Of a DNA stretch of 64,000 bases, positions 23,024-37,400 are shown one piece after another. Location: positions 7,060,299 through 7,124,298 of the forward strand of contig NW_002060943.1 in assembly GCF_000150275.1 (NCBI RefSeq). The letters are read 5' to 3'. Both the position numbers and the translations under genes were made by a program. The notes below the pieces were generated by a model. It saw only the letters and a program-made list of their open reading frames with translations, was not told where the DNA came from and did no database searches. Origin of the DNA: Trichoplax adhaerens. Lineage: Eukaryota > Placozoa > Uniplacotomia > Trichoplacea > Trichoplacidae. The stretch's first letter is position 1. Each line of letters begins with the position of its first letter.

Positions 23024-25400
23024 GGAGAAAATTAACCGTCAATCAATATTTCACTGGCGTTCCTTGAATCAGCTATCAATGCAATAAAAAGAAGTAGCAC
23101 TTTTAACAACATGTGCTGTATCGATTGAGTATGTTACAATTGGTTATCGTTTAGCATTCGTGGACAATCGAATGGGGAATCTTTATAATAAGTAGTTTTG
23201 CTTGATCAAGTAGATGACAACCATACAACGCTTAGGCAATTACAGTGACCACATTTAATCCATCAGTTTTATCTACAGTACAGTATAACATGACATGGAT
23301 ATATCGATAAATATATCCTAGCAAATATGGCACCTTGTACAGTGCAGTTTTAAGCCATTACAGCCGGGATTAGTGGTGTAAATTAAATTATTAAGTCTAT
23401 AAGATGACATACTATACTCTACATTTGTGGTATACGAGTATAATAACTGCTATGTGCTACCATTTAAGTAAGAGACAATTGACTAATTAGGTAAGATTTT
23501 CTCATCGCGTCGTACAGCAATGCAGTAGTTCGCTATGAAGCACAGCAAAAGTCTTGTTGCTATCTACGCTGTAGGGTACAGCAGTTCATCACAGGTAGTA
23601 GCTAGTTCTGATAGAAAATAGCGTAAAAGAATACAACGATTGTAGAATTGCTACCGTAATTGTTCAGTTCTCAGTTAGAGTAACAACAAAGGCCAATATC
23701 TGTTTTATAGAACACTTGCTATCCTAGAAAAGGTTACCAACTATCCACGATCGTTGTAAAGAAGATGCCCTACAGCACAATAATTTTGCAAGTAAGAACG
23801 TATCGCTCTAGACTTTCAGCCTACTGTTGAAGTACAGTAGAAAAAGTAACTAAAAAAAGGGAATTGGAATAAGGACAGTAAAATGCATCTGTTATTGTCT
23901 ACCATAATGATCGTCCACGAATCACTCGTAATCCGGAGTTGGAATCCACTCTTTACTACAGTAATACTCAGCTGCTTGCCATCCGCTTTTTATAACTGGA
24001 AATACACTCTACCTTTAGTGTTCCTCAGCTTTATCACATCCTTAGCAACGATCGAGCAAATTCATGCCATGCTTGTCTATCCTGAAGTCTACTAATTTTG
24101 CGGGTTAAATAGAATTGATCGATGAGCACTAACCTTGATTTACACTTTTCTAGTTTTCGCAATGTTCACGCCAAGGTCGTTTATACCGCTTACTATTGAT
24201 CGTGTACTCTATTTATATACTGGATACTCTTATATCTTCTGGATTGAGTACGGTAGCATAAGAAGAATTTGCCTTTTAGGTGCCTTTAAAAGAGAGCTTA
24301 CCTAATTATCATATGTAAAGGAAGTATACCGTGCACTTGGACAGTACTGTAAGCTGTCTGCTTTATATAGGCGATGTTTTAGGAAGTCAGGTAGTGTATG
24401 GAATCTGCATCATTTTTGTCTCTCCAGGCTCAAAGTTTATTTATTGACTTACTTATAGAAAAAGAAACCTTGTTATTAAATGTTTGCAAAGTATCGACTG
24501 TCAGTCTGTTATCCAGACTTATTTTAATTATTGCTTTATTGTTCCTTGTTACTGGAGAAAAGTAGAGGTCAACTTTTTAGCTAGTATGCTTGCATAGCCA
24601 TCATGGACTCCTCGATACACCCTATCCACTAGTATCCAGAAGTCCATAGCATAACACTGACAGAATCATAGGACAATTTTGCTCCTGTCCTTTTCTTTTA
24701 CAAGTCACTAGTTTTGCACAGGCCATAACCAGGACAAACTGATATATTGATGTTGTTTGTCTTTTATTAGCTCTATCATGTTGTGTGCCATTAATTGTAT
24801 TTTATATTACCTATCTAGTCAATAGCGTTGATAGTTTGAGAATATTGGACCGGCCTTCTGAGCAAAATACAGTAATTGAGTTATGTCTTGAGAAAACTAA
24901 ATTTTGATTGGGGCTGAGTTTCAAGTGCGACTTTCGAGGATATACAGCACACAAGTCGTGATTATACAGCATTGCATACTGTCATTATAATCTTCATTTC
25001 TACCTTTCCTATCCAGTTTGATGATGAAATAAATGACTTCCTGCTCAGTTTTGGGGAAGTTATCTGCATCTGGCCATGTTGCTGAGTCTGCACGTCCGTC
25101 TATCCGCAATGCCTCTAAGTACAGTACTGCACAGGTTTCTTAGTTCTGATACTAGTGTACAGTATAGACACAAGTGTGCTGTACTATACAGTACCTTACT
25201 GGAGTGTGCCAGCGGCCTTGACGACTCTGCGTCAGCAGACTGTGCGCAGAACAGTCTGCGCAGAAGTCGATCATGTTGGATGACGTAGCAGCACAGCAAA
25301 TCCAAAGCCCAAACCTCCATCTTGATATGAAAGATTGAACGTCCTCAAGGACATGCAAAGATATCTTGGTAAAATTGGCCAATTAAAGGTTATTACAACT
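23024..25400. other. intergenic, upstream of ZFYVE26
   Basis: About 2.4 kb. A 70-codon ORF at 23883-24095 and a hydrophobic frame near 24155-24260 could be read as membrane segments, but they do not join convincingly. The part at 25060-25330 is less AT-rich than its surroundings and has many overlapping short ORFs on both strands, most likely by composition. It also contains TACAGTA-type words and a perfect short inverted repeat. Confidence 0.4.
25235..25259. repeat. perfect 9-bp inverted repeat
   Basis: GCAGACTGT at 25235-25243 and its reverse complement ACAGTCTGC at 25251-25259, separated by 7 bases, lie about 140 bp before the ZFYVE26 start. It could be a protein binding site or 5' UTR hairpin, or chance. 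Confidence 0.5.
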
Positions 25401-28400
25401 ATGTCCAAGGAAGAATCTTTGAAATCAGAATGGAATTCTTCTATGCAACATTTATTCACTGTAAAAGAATCGATTCCATCCCTATTACATCAATTTCTAT
25501 GTAATAATATTACACTACGTCAATGGCAACTGGTTCGTTGTTGTTTTAAAACATTGATGCTAACATGGCCAAATTATATGCAACAGCATCCAGAATTAAA
25601 GCAAATTTTACTTTGGTTGATCAATGGATCTTCTTCAATTCGGTTGGAATGATGTAGCAATATAGAATTATATTTCAATATACAGTGTGCAATAGATTGA
25701 TCGTACATACAAATGAAAATTTTGCAAAGACGAGTAGCTACGCTTTTGATGGTTTGAAAAAATAGCCAAAAAAATCAAAATTCCTTAATTAAAGTTGGGT
25801 CGAGTAAAGTAGTCAGATTGTACAACAAGGATGCAGTGATTTGATACCTGTGTCATTTTTTTGGATACAACATTATAACTTATTACAACCTTAACCAAGC
25901 TTGTGTTTAGTAAAGTAGTCAGTTTGTACAATAAAGAAGCAGTGATTGATACCTGTATCGTTTTTTTTTAGATACATTACAGTAGAACTCATTGCAACCT
26001 TAATAATGTTGTGTTTAGTAAAGTGGTCAGTTTATACAACAAGGATGCAGTAATCAATCTTGTATAGTTTATTACACAAGATTATAACTTATTGCAACCT
26101 TAACAATGTTGTGTTCAGGTAAAGTTTTCAGTTTGTAGAACTAGCATGTAGTAATTGATATCGGTGTAGTTTATTATACAAAATTTCAACTCATTGCAAC
26201 CTTAACCATGCAATTACTTGGTAACGTAGGAATAACATCGATTTACAATGCCCTTCTTGGATGTTCTACCAAGAATTTGGCGATTTTTTCAAAGAGGTAC
26301 AGTATTACTACGTGTCTGTTTGAAAATGATACTCGTACCTTAGCTTGGTTTGCAGTCCTAAATCTAGTATATACAGCTATCTTGATATTTCATAAGAACC
26401 GTAGGAGAAATTATCTCATGCCAGGGAAATACTACGTTTACTTTATTTTAAATTATGTAAGCATTGCATTTATTACAACGTGTTTAAATGTATTATATTT
26501 CTTTTCTATTGCATTTTGCAATACGAATTAAAAATGGAAAGGGGGAGCTACCGAATAATATTGAAAAAAACATCGATTTCAAAATAGTCTTACAGGAAAT
26601 CACCAAAGTAACAAGTAGCGATAAATTCGATGTGATAAAGGTAAATACATAGCTATTATTACCAACAATTGAAGCTTGCTACTAATACAGTGGCTTATGC
26701 GCATAGACAGATTCTTGAATTTTAATGCAACTACTTCTGTTAGTGCAAATGGCAATATTTACATCTATTGCATACTACACCCTTGTCTTTCAGTAAAAGG
26801 AACCTGTGTTCTGTGATATTTTGGTGACGCACAGTAATCTTTCATTCTACATTTTGTGTTCAAAACGATAATATGTACCGCCACATTCGAATATTATACT
26901 GTACTGCAACGCAAGTGAAAGCGCTATAACGTAATCTTTAAAGCCATTTTACTACATGATATATTAAACTCGTAACTACCACAACCTTTCATTAATAACA
27001 AAAATGGCTAAATGCATGTCCGTACAAAATAAATAAATTGACGTACTGTAGACACATAAAGATATCTTTCATCGATAGGCTAACTTATTTTGTTCATTGT
27101 GTCATGTTATGTAGCAACTACATGATTATTATCAAGCGAATGAAAGAGATACTTTGGATCCAGCCAGTATGGATTTCTTAAGAAATTTATTAGTATCAGA
27201 TCATACATTTTTAGCACATCATGCTATCCAACATTTGATTAATATCACAACTAATGACGAACCTTTGTGGTGGCTGTACATTGACTGTATACAAGATATT
27301 ATTAGGAGCATAAAGAAAGCTGGACGATCAATTGACATTGATCAAAACTATAGTCATAAATTATATACCTTGTTATCTTTGCTTAGACCACCTAGTTCCA
27401 TCGTTTCTCAATTACCACTTGATGAAATATTAACTGAACTAATGAAGATGACAACAATCAGATTGTCAACAGATAGTAAACCGGTGTTAGATATTAAACA
27501 ATTATATGCTTCAATGGTTGATGATTATAAATACATGTCGCCTATTTTACAATCTAAAGAAAATAAGGAATATTTTAAGGAAGATTACTCAAATATATTA
27601 ATTAGCGATGAAAGATTATTTGCTCCATTCGATTGCTTGCTACCTGAAGATAGAAAGACTTTATGGAAAGCTTTCTTTTTTATGTGTTTATCATCGAAGC
27701 ATCACATATTTGAGAAAGTTTTGGTAAGATATTAATTTCATAATTTAAGCACAATAAGTTTATGATACTGTATAGCGTACATTAAATTCGTATAAAAAAT
27801 GTTCAGCATTTCAGAAAAATTTTAGTTAACGTAATCCAGTAGAAGAATACCTTTTGTAAGTGTTTTTGTTTTGCTAGGAATGTGGTTGTGCCTTTGTTCG
27901 TAAAGGGAACTTTAATCAGCTTAGACAGATCTTCAACAATTCAGAATTTAAGCCTTTAAAACTGTTGATGATTTTGATCGGTTGGGACATCTGTATTGAT
28001 TTCAGCGAGAAACAGAATCTTCTCGATGCTTTGTGGACAGAAGCGGTACAGGATCATTTTATTACATTTCTTTGTCAGTAGAAACTAAAATTTGAAATAA
28101 AGTAAATAATATTATTTTATAAATTCACCATTTAGGATATCACAGAATTGTGTCAACCACTGCTAACTGTAGCATGTAAGAAACTTGTTTACAACGTTAA
28201 ATTTGTACGTTGGTGTATGGACAACACAAAGTATGTTGGTTATGATTTTGAAATTATGTTCATTTTTTTATTGCATGAGAAATTTTACCTCTCTTAACTT
28301 TAATATACCTATTCATGATCTTGTATAGACCAGCTTCGCAGTTGGCAACAATGCTAGATGGTTATCATCACAGAGCTGCTGAGTTACTTCGTTCTTTAGA

Positions 28401-31400
28401 TACGCATTCAGCTTTATATACCTTGCATCAATTTACCGATTTAACTCAAATCGATGAAGAAAGCGTCGTCAAAATATTGAGTGAAAATTCTAAAAATTTA
28501 CAAGCAAAAAGTGATGATAATACAGTTAATAGCGATATAGTAACGTATCAATGTTATCTAGCGCTTAGAAATATTATGCAAGCAATACGAAATCAGATGC
28601 GTTTTGAAGACAACAATGTTGATACTCCACTGAAAAATCAAGAACATCAAGAAACAAATGCAAACAACTACGATCACCGTGTAACCAAATATTTAATAAA
28701 AAGCAAAGATGTAATAGCACAAATTCATCCATTAAGCTTTCGATTAGAAGTACTAGAGAATATATTTGCGTTATTATTTCTTACTCATGAAGATGTACGT
28801 AGTAAGAAACAACAAAAATATGAAGACAGTGATGCTCTGCCTGCCGATGATGTGACCGTCGATGACGAAAATTACAATCGAAATTTGTGCAGTAGTATGG
28901 ACAGCCTTGAAAGTGCCCCTGAAACTACGCCTATTAAACTACGATTTCGAAGAAGTACAGATGCCTCAGATCGAGTCCTAGCCTCTACCCCTAGTAAAAC
29001 TTCGACTGATACAAGGGGATCTCATGTCAAAAGAATTAATTTTTTTGCTCAGGAAGCGCTTCAAGAAGAAATCTGTCGTGAAAGTCCAAAAAGTAGCGAT
29101 TCTTCCAATAGTATTATCTCAAAAGAAGAAAATAATAATAGATCAGGTTTCATTTGTAATAAAAATATAGCAGCAAATCTATTGACTCTTGTCAAAGATT
29201 GCCTATTCGAAATAGAAATGGACATAACCCATTTTGCAACAACATCAACAAATAAAAATGAGCAAAAAACAGTATCAGCTAAAGAGACAGATAACGTTAA
29301 CTTTAAACAACGTATTAGTCGTTTAAAGACTTTTGTCAACGAAGCAAAGTGGAGGTTACAACTTGTTTCAAGCAATTTAGACTTACCAACGAAAGGTAGT
29401 TCTTTAAAATCGGACGATTGGCTTAGTGACGATGATATCGATAACTTCTACTACGATTATAGTAGTGATAATGAAGACATAGAAGTACTGGAAGAAGTAA
29501 AACCGGACAATTCTAAAGAGGTAACACCAGAAGGAGATAGTGCATCATCACAAAGATATGATGAAAGTGATAACGTGGTGGTTGGGAGTTCCACTGGACA
29601 ATCGGCTACCTCAAAACCAAAGAAAAAACTAATAAATAAAAAAAGAAAAAGATCATCTAATAGTGGAAGTGGCTTAGCATTTATGAGGTGTTTCAATAGG
29701 CAAAGTGAAACAAGTATAATAAATCGTATGCTTTCACCACCAGATGTACTCATCTTTTCATGTTTGCGTCAGAATAGTTATGATAGAGCACTCAATGTTA
29801 TAGGATTACTCAAACTAGAAGATTCAGATATTGGTGCATTAGCGCAATATGCGTTAATGTATAAAAAATGCGTAGTAGCTTTAGATAATACTAAAATCTC
29901 ATCGTCAACTGCTTCCTCCATTGGAACCATTACAAAAGATAGTAATGATAGCTTATCATCTTTTCGTGCTATTGCTGCAGCCGCTGCTAGCAATGTCCAA
30001 GAGCAATCGGTATCTGGTGTTATTGATCCTATTATTGCTTCTCCAAAATTGATTAAATCCATGAATGCATTAGGTATAGATTTCGAAGAGTTGAGAACCT
30101 CATCTGCGTTTTCACGGTATTTGCTATACAGTAGTACTGGAGTACTAACGATAATCGATCTTCTGTGTACAACGAACAGAATTAATACTTCTAAAAATTT
30201 ATTATCTATGTACCGAAATAGAGTAGCTAAAAATCAAGTAGACTCTTCACAGAATACGTTAGCACCTTGCTTTAGTCAAGGGCCATTGCTGGGGCCCGTT
30301 TTATTTATGGAAGGCATATCAACATTATTGGAATATCTGTTGGAAGTGTATAATACAGAAGACTCTTATCGTCATTTCTTATCTAGCTTAGGCCCATTAA
30401 ATACAAACCAGTACAAGAAGGCAGATATCAACGCTGAAGAGCAACAAACAGCATTCAACACATTATTAACTTTGGTACATCCCGTTACTGATGATGATAG
30501 TATAAATCACAAAGAATCAAAAAATGATACCATGGGTGGAGATTCATTGGATTCAAATGGACAATCTAACGAAAGTAACTTAGCCAAAATTATCGATAAG
30601 GCTATGTTAAAGCTATGTGACACTGTCAGCGAATTCGTAAGAACTAATGAAAGTCTATTTGATAAAGAGTTAGAAACCGAAATCTTATATCTAAACACAT
30701 TATTTGATCACATATCATTATTTGGAAATCTTTATAGAAAGTACATTAAACCACATCAAATTGATGACAGTGATTCCTCAAAATTACCTCACCCTTTTAT
30801 AGTTCTTAACGAAGGTCCGACCTCAATTTTAGGTAATCTAATGTTCGAGTTACACGTATCTCCATACCAATTGCAACAGGTAGCGTCGCAACTAAAACTA
30901 GATTTGGTGAGAGTTATTGTACAAGGGTGTTGTCCTAAAGTGCCTAATATACCAGATCTTGTAATGTCCGAATATACTTTGCCTAAGCTAACTACATTAA
31001 ACGAGTGTGAAGATGCTAAACGCCATAACCAACCTAGACATCCTCTAGATGTTTCTTACGATTTGGTGGCGCAATTAATATCTGTTTTTGCATGTGTTAC
31101 TGATGGAGGAAAAACTATGGATGTTAACGATTTGCTAAAATCTGGCCAAACTAAAGAATTTCAGCAACTGTTACAATCAGCTCAAGAATTATCATACATT
31201 GATTTGGATTTATTGGAATCTGATGTAGAAAGAATCTGTTTCTTTACAAACGTCCTAAACGTTATGATAGCTCATGCGACTATCATTAACTGCCAAAACG
31301 ATATCAATAATAAAACTATTGGCGTAAATAAGAGCGCAACAAAGCTACTGAGTGATTCTTTAATTCTTTCGCACCAACAATTTGTCTCGTGTCAATTGGG

Positions 31401-34400
31401 TTTCTTGCAACATATTTCATATAGAATTGGACAAATGGGCAAATTAAGTGCCTTAGATTTATACTTTAGAATCTTAAGGCATGGTCTATCTACTCCTAAG
31501 CGCTATTTACCAGTTTTAGATGATATTTATTACAGTCATTCTGATGACAACATGTGGTTGAGGTATGCACCATCTCCTGAGCCAAGACTGATGTTTCTTG
31601 TTAATTTTGGCCATGCATCATCTCCTCCCTTGCAGTTCCTTAAACCAAATGATCTTGAAAGCCAACTTTCGTCGGCAACAATGGAATACTTAACCAATAA
31701 TGTCACAATTAACGTTGAAGAGAACGAGGTTGTTATTCCAGAACTTTTGGAATGGTACAAACAAGATTTTTCAAGTCTCCACGTGGGATCTATCGAAGAG
31801 TTAGATAATCGTCAATTACCTCTGACTAGAGTTGCCTCGGACTCTGATATCGCTTATTTATATTCGATAAAATCATTCTTAACCGAAAAAGCTGCAGATC
31901 GATTAGAGCTGGTGTTAAGAGAATGTGAACTACAACAGAAAGTACGATCGCAGACGAACTTTAAAGCAAATAGCGGTCATGCACAAGCTCGTGACGGACG
32001 AAGCAACTTAGATGAAATAACTGGAACGGCGTTTCGTAATAAGTCTTCACTAAAGAATACACCTTTAAAGCTCGTTGTTCAACCATATTCTTGGGTGATT
32101 GGCTATCAAATTAATCCGCAATATTTTAATTTAGCTGCTACTCATTCACCTACTAAGCGTAGGAGTTCATCAAAGAGTTTCCCTTTAACAGTTGATGAAA
32201 AGCACTCTAATGAGACGGCCTACAGCAAGTTTGGATTTACGACAGAAACTTTAAAATATCTTGGAGAACATTCTGAATTAATTTGTACTCTGTCATCATT
32301 AGTAAACCAGACACAGCGTATTGCAATGGAAGAACAACAACGGAGCTATGTTGATGTTGAGAAATTATATGATTTCCTAGTAAAATGTTCTTCACCTGGT
32401 AGAGATCAACTCTACGAGAGTATGCTTCAGTTAGCAGACAAAATTGTAAAATTTCCGGTATTGCAAAGATTTCTCACTCAGCGATTAAGCTCCTTTGTTA
32501 CTTGCACGGAAAATAGCGTAGCCGTTCCATGCTTGTTAGCAGCCGAGAATTCTTCGGTAGTAATGCAAGCTCACATAGTAGCAATCAATGAATGTATCAA
32601 GGAGCGCAACTATCTGCAAGCAATTGACATATACCGTAGTTATCCTAGGCTAATGACGAATTTATTATCAATCCGCTTTTATGACAGCTTACTGAATATA
32701 ATCGCAACCGGTGTCTTGAAAAGTGACAAAGTAACACAAAAATCTTCCATCGATATGGATATTTGGAAAGGTTCTGACCAAAGTTTTGCTAGTCGGTCCT
32801 TTCAATTTTTGACTAAAATGTCAGATATCCACCTTTCATGCAACATTATTTTACAAAATTTAAATAATTGGTCCCTTGATGTTTGCCTTGATTTACTGTG
32901 GTGGGGTAATTATCATTTGTCATACGAATCCACAGACTTAGCAACTAATATAAAACAAAAATATGAAGAAATGAAGATATATAAGCAGGTATATCATAGA
33001 TTTCAAGCTGTTGTTCTACAGTATTTAGTACTACAACTTGCCAGTATTTATAAATTGCCTTAATTTCTTCATTTGCCTTGTTCGTTCTTTCGGTGATTAA
33101 AGTGAATCTGTTTTTTCAATAGCTGATTAATAGATTTTCCAATAATGAAACTGAACTCCATCAGATTGGGATAGATTTTAAGCGATGGGAAAATTGGCAA
33201 AATGTTGCTAAAGATTTACAAGAATATTCTGAAGATATTTTGCTTTGCTTGTGCAGATATGGCGAAGTAGTCCTAGCTAAATCCTTATTGAAATTATTAG
33301 GAATGTATCCTTCTAGTATTCAAAAGGTTATACACAATTAGTTTTGATGATCTAACCATAAAATCTAATAATTATAATAATGCTCACTCTAAGAATACTA
33401 ACAACGTTTCAATTGTAGGCACTTGCAGAATGCGAATTATTATCTTGTGTTGAAGCTGAGTCGGATGTAACAAAGGCTTATTTGGTAAGAACTTTGATGT
33501 AATCTTATTTACAAGAGCTTGTTGTTACTGAAGAAAGATATACATATTCTCATCAACTATGGCTAGATTCTCGAAAATATCAAGGACAGAGGGATTCGAT
33601 TTCATGTATGCGACAAGATCTTAAACCAGATCGATGATCTAGCTATCAAGGCTTTCTTCACGAAGTATATTATTAAAAATCTTCGAGATGAAATTAGTAA
33701 AGAACAGGTTGATCGTATTCTATCTCTTTATCTAGGGTGTAAGGTGAACAAGTATACATATCATTCATCTATTTATCTCTATTTTGTCATATATTTGGCC
33801 AAGTTATGTAAACCATCGTTCACTTAAGTACTTACGCGGACACTTACAGGTTGTCAGCTCTCTGCCAGACTTCGCCCAAGCCGGAGTAGCTCATTTAGTC
33901 CCGAAACCGAAGCTGTTGCTGGAACAGCTCCTAATGAATCGAAAGGTAGCCTCGTATCGATCTAATCCTGCATAACTATGATGTTCATATTATAATCGAT
34001 ATTTAGTATAACGTGAAGATTATTTTGCAGCTTAAATGGGCAAGTCTAGTTTTCGAAAGTTATCGCTCTATCATTAGCAGCAATGAAGTTTGGATCGAAG
34101 ATAAAACTAAAGATATGAATAGTATGGAAGGCTTAGTCCTTGAATTTGCATCTAAAGCGTTACAATTCTCGATCCCTCAGTTAGGTAGATCAGAAGCTAA
34201 TCTCGGTCTGAGTGAGATATATGCAATAGATAATGTAATTTACCTACAGTTTAATTTTATCGTTTAGACCCGGATCGACTTCGGCGAAATTCTGAGATAG
34301 CTGAATCTACCTCAGCTGATATAATTCCCTCGCTCCCAGAGGCAATCAGAGGAGCAAGCTATTCAAAGCCCTTAGCTAGTAAAACAATAGGTCATTAAAA

Positions 34401-37400
34401 GTAATTTAATATTAGTTTTTAATCAATTCTATTGTAGCAATAGTTTTCATACTTTATGAATTACCTTTTGTATAATTTAGATCAAGATTTACCGGAAAAT
34501 CCTCCGCCTAAATCGCAATGGGTACCCGATGCAGCAGTTGTTAGCTGCGCAGTTTGTTCCGAGTACTTTAGTATGGTAAACAGGGCTTATGTATGATATG
34601 TAATCACTGAAATCTCAAAGTTCACTGTGCGGCTAAAAGCATTTTCTTGTATTAAATACAGTTCAATCGCCGTCATCATTGCCGCCGTTGCGGTCGTGTG
34701 GTATGTGACGATTGTTCAAGGCGAAGATGCATTGTTTCTATTTATGGTACTCAGCCAGTGCGAACCTGCGATCAGTGCTATAACCGATTCTATGCGAAAA
34801 AGTAAATGACAGATAATGTGTTATTAGAAGAATATATAATTTATTAATAAACTAAATAAATCTAATTTCAGGTCACGAAAAGAAGAAGACAATAGAAGTA
34901 GTAAGAATTTTACTCTAAACTGAGTTTCATCGAATATGTTTATTTAATGCAATGTAATTCTTATTGTAAATTACAAATATGTATATTTTCTAATCCTAGA
35001 CGGTGAACGACAAGAAAGAAAATTGACTAACAATTTTGGTACAAATAATTTAACTGTGACTGATATGAAATTTAATTTAACAATGGATGACGATAGAAAT
35101 GAGATTGTCCGAGAAGATTTCTATTATGATCAGGTTAATAGCTGCTCTTTCTGGATACACAAATTCCTTGTGAATAATGTTACCTCAAATCAGTATCTTA
35201 CAGGATTCTTTAAAACGTATTACAGTCTCCTAGTACCGCATTATGCATTGCCATTCTGGATATTCTAACCGATTATCAAAAATGTGGGAAACACTTACTA
35301 CAACTAGTGGATGACTTGTCGAAATATTTAATTGTAGCAACACCTAACTACCTATATGAAGAAATCGACCGATCAGTTGTGATAAGGTTTTGATTTTAAT
35401 TTTATGCACAGGATTATCTAAGTAAAATGTCCATAGTAACTGACGTTCTAAATGATAAATAAAATGTGGACCGTTGACGTCACTTTGACCCAATATTTGT
35501 ATTTTTTGAATTTGGCAGTATGATGAAAAGTCTACTATTTTCAGCGAAAATGAATTTTATGAAAGCTGAAGATAGCACATCAGTTGCATTGGAATGTGAT
35601 AGGTAGTAGAACTTCAGTTGGCGTGACCTATTGTTTCTCATGGATAAAACTTTGTACATCAAATGACTAATGATATTTTGATATCCTAGCTACTTAAGCC
35701 TGTTAAGCCTACTGGAACTCTTGGTCAATTCATGTTATTATAACTTGCCGTCAATGAAACAGTTGTCGAAGTCCGGATCAATCAGGTACGCTACTTATTT
35801 TAGTATTTTTGTCTTCACTACATCTTATGTACTTGACTTTATCTTCAAGGCGACTAAGAGATCAGTTACTTGAGGACGAACGCTATTCTCTAGCACTTGA
35901 GGTTTCTACTAAATACGGTCTCGATACTCAAGGTGTTTGCTTTGTGTGGGCTAAATTCTGCTTAAAGTCTGGAGACTTTGAAAGTGCCAGAGAGAAATTT
36001 AGTAGATGTTTTAAGGTATGCTAAAAATATTAGTGGTTTTCGAATGGTCCTTTTTAAACTTTGTGCTATTATAATAACTGCAATATTTTTTATAGTCACG
36101 CCAATCCTTTAAACAGTCAGGACCCGCGTCGGACATAAAGCAATCGCAACTTAATCAGTCCCAAATGCTTAAAGATATTATTGATATCTTGGAGTCGTCA
36201 CCGCTAGTTAGTTATGGTTTGGTAAGCTAAAAACATAAAATAGTGCACGTGTTAATCCGTTTCCTTCTAAATATTAACCGATATTGATTTCATGGATATT
36301 CAATAGACTACTGGGTTCATTCCTGATGTATTGAATTCAACTTCGGAAAATCTATTGGTATTAAAGCTTATTTATCGTACTGATTTATTCATAAATGCAC
36401 ACATAAATCTCATAATTTTATTAACTCTCCCTGTAGCAATCAGATATAGAGACTAATATGGACATGCGAAGGTTTTCAGAGTGCAAGTACTATTTAAATT
36501 TGTATGGAGATCAGTTATCATACATTCGTTTTCATGTACGCCATGGATTTTTGGATGAAGCTTGTCGAAATCTTCAAAAAAATGTAAGATTTTCGATTTC
36601 AGAAAGTTTAACTTGGTTGAATTCATTTTTTGTCTAAATATTTTTATTGTTGATTTAGAATTGTTCAAATGAAATGTTTATGGAAGAGATTCTAAAGCCA
36701 TGCATAGTCAATGGTGACGTGACCGTTTTACTCCAAACTATCCAGACGATTGATCCCGAGTTAGTGTCGTGGGAGCGGTACTTAAATTTCTCTTGCTTGG
36801 CACTGAAGAAAATGTTGCTATTTCATGTTTTATATGAAATTCGACTTTTTATGAAAGTAAGGATGCCAAGTCATGTTGTAGTAACAGTAATGTTGCAGTT
36901 AAAAGTACAAGGGTAAATGTTGTAACTTTCATTATTTTCAATTAGGATTATGTTAGTGCTGCAGCTGTTTGCGTTACTTTGTTTCATGGTAAGAAAGGTC
37001 GTTGTAGTAGTTATGAAGAGTATCACCATCGGTTAAAGTATTTGCTGGATGCTAAGTCGCATTACGAAGTTGTACAACAAGAACTCAAAACTGGAGCTAA
37101 ATCGCCAAGATTGAACTACTGCTCGCCTATTAAACAGCAAGAATTAACGTATTATTTGAAAATGATTGAAATGCAAATTGAGATAACTAAACATTTCCAT
37201 GATAATGGGTATCCATTCCTAAGACATGATACTGATAGTGGTCTGACGCTATTTAGTAGCAAATCGCGACCAGAATTGATTAGTCAGGTATTTGGAAAAA
37301 AGATCACGGATTCTTAATTAAAAATTATTTATATATTCATATAACATAAAAAAAGGAAGTCAATGACAATGTCATTATGTCAATGGTGTTACAGATAATG

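Noticed and set aside
23883-24095. 70-codon hydrophobic ORF, with another hydrophobic frame near 24155-24260
   Set aside because: It looked like a small multi-pass protein, but the pieces do not join with clear splice sites and AT-rich DNA often reads as hydrophobic.
25060-25382. Five overlapping ORFs on both strands upstream of ZFYVE26
   Set aside because: They arise from a locally less AT-rich stretch with few stops; none has a domain, and all frames are open together.
26208-26531. 107-codon ORF as an independent membrane protein gene
   Set aside because: The part 26303-26456 fits as ZFYVE26 exon 2 with correct phase on both sides and a good GTAAGC donor; the rest is intron.
33485-33743. 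Apparent frameshift in ZFYVE26 between frames reading LWLDSRKYQ and DKILNQIDD
   Set aside because: Acceptor ggctag at 33561-33566 starts an exon in the second frame with the right phase and an 82-nt intron, so no frameshift is needed.
35412-35470. Possible ZFYVE26 exon reading [15 protein letters not shown]
   Set aside because: Its phase cannot join the next exon; extending the previous exon to 35386 joins exactly and matches the family better.
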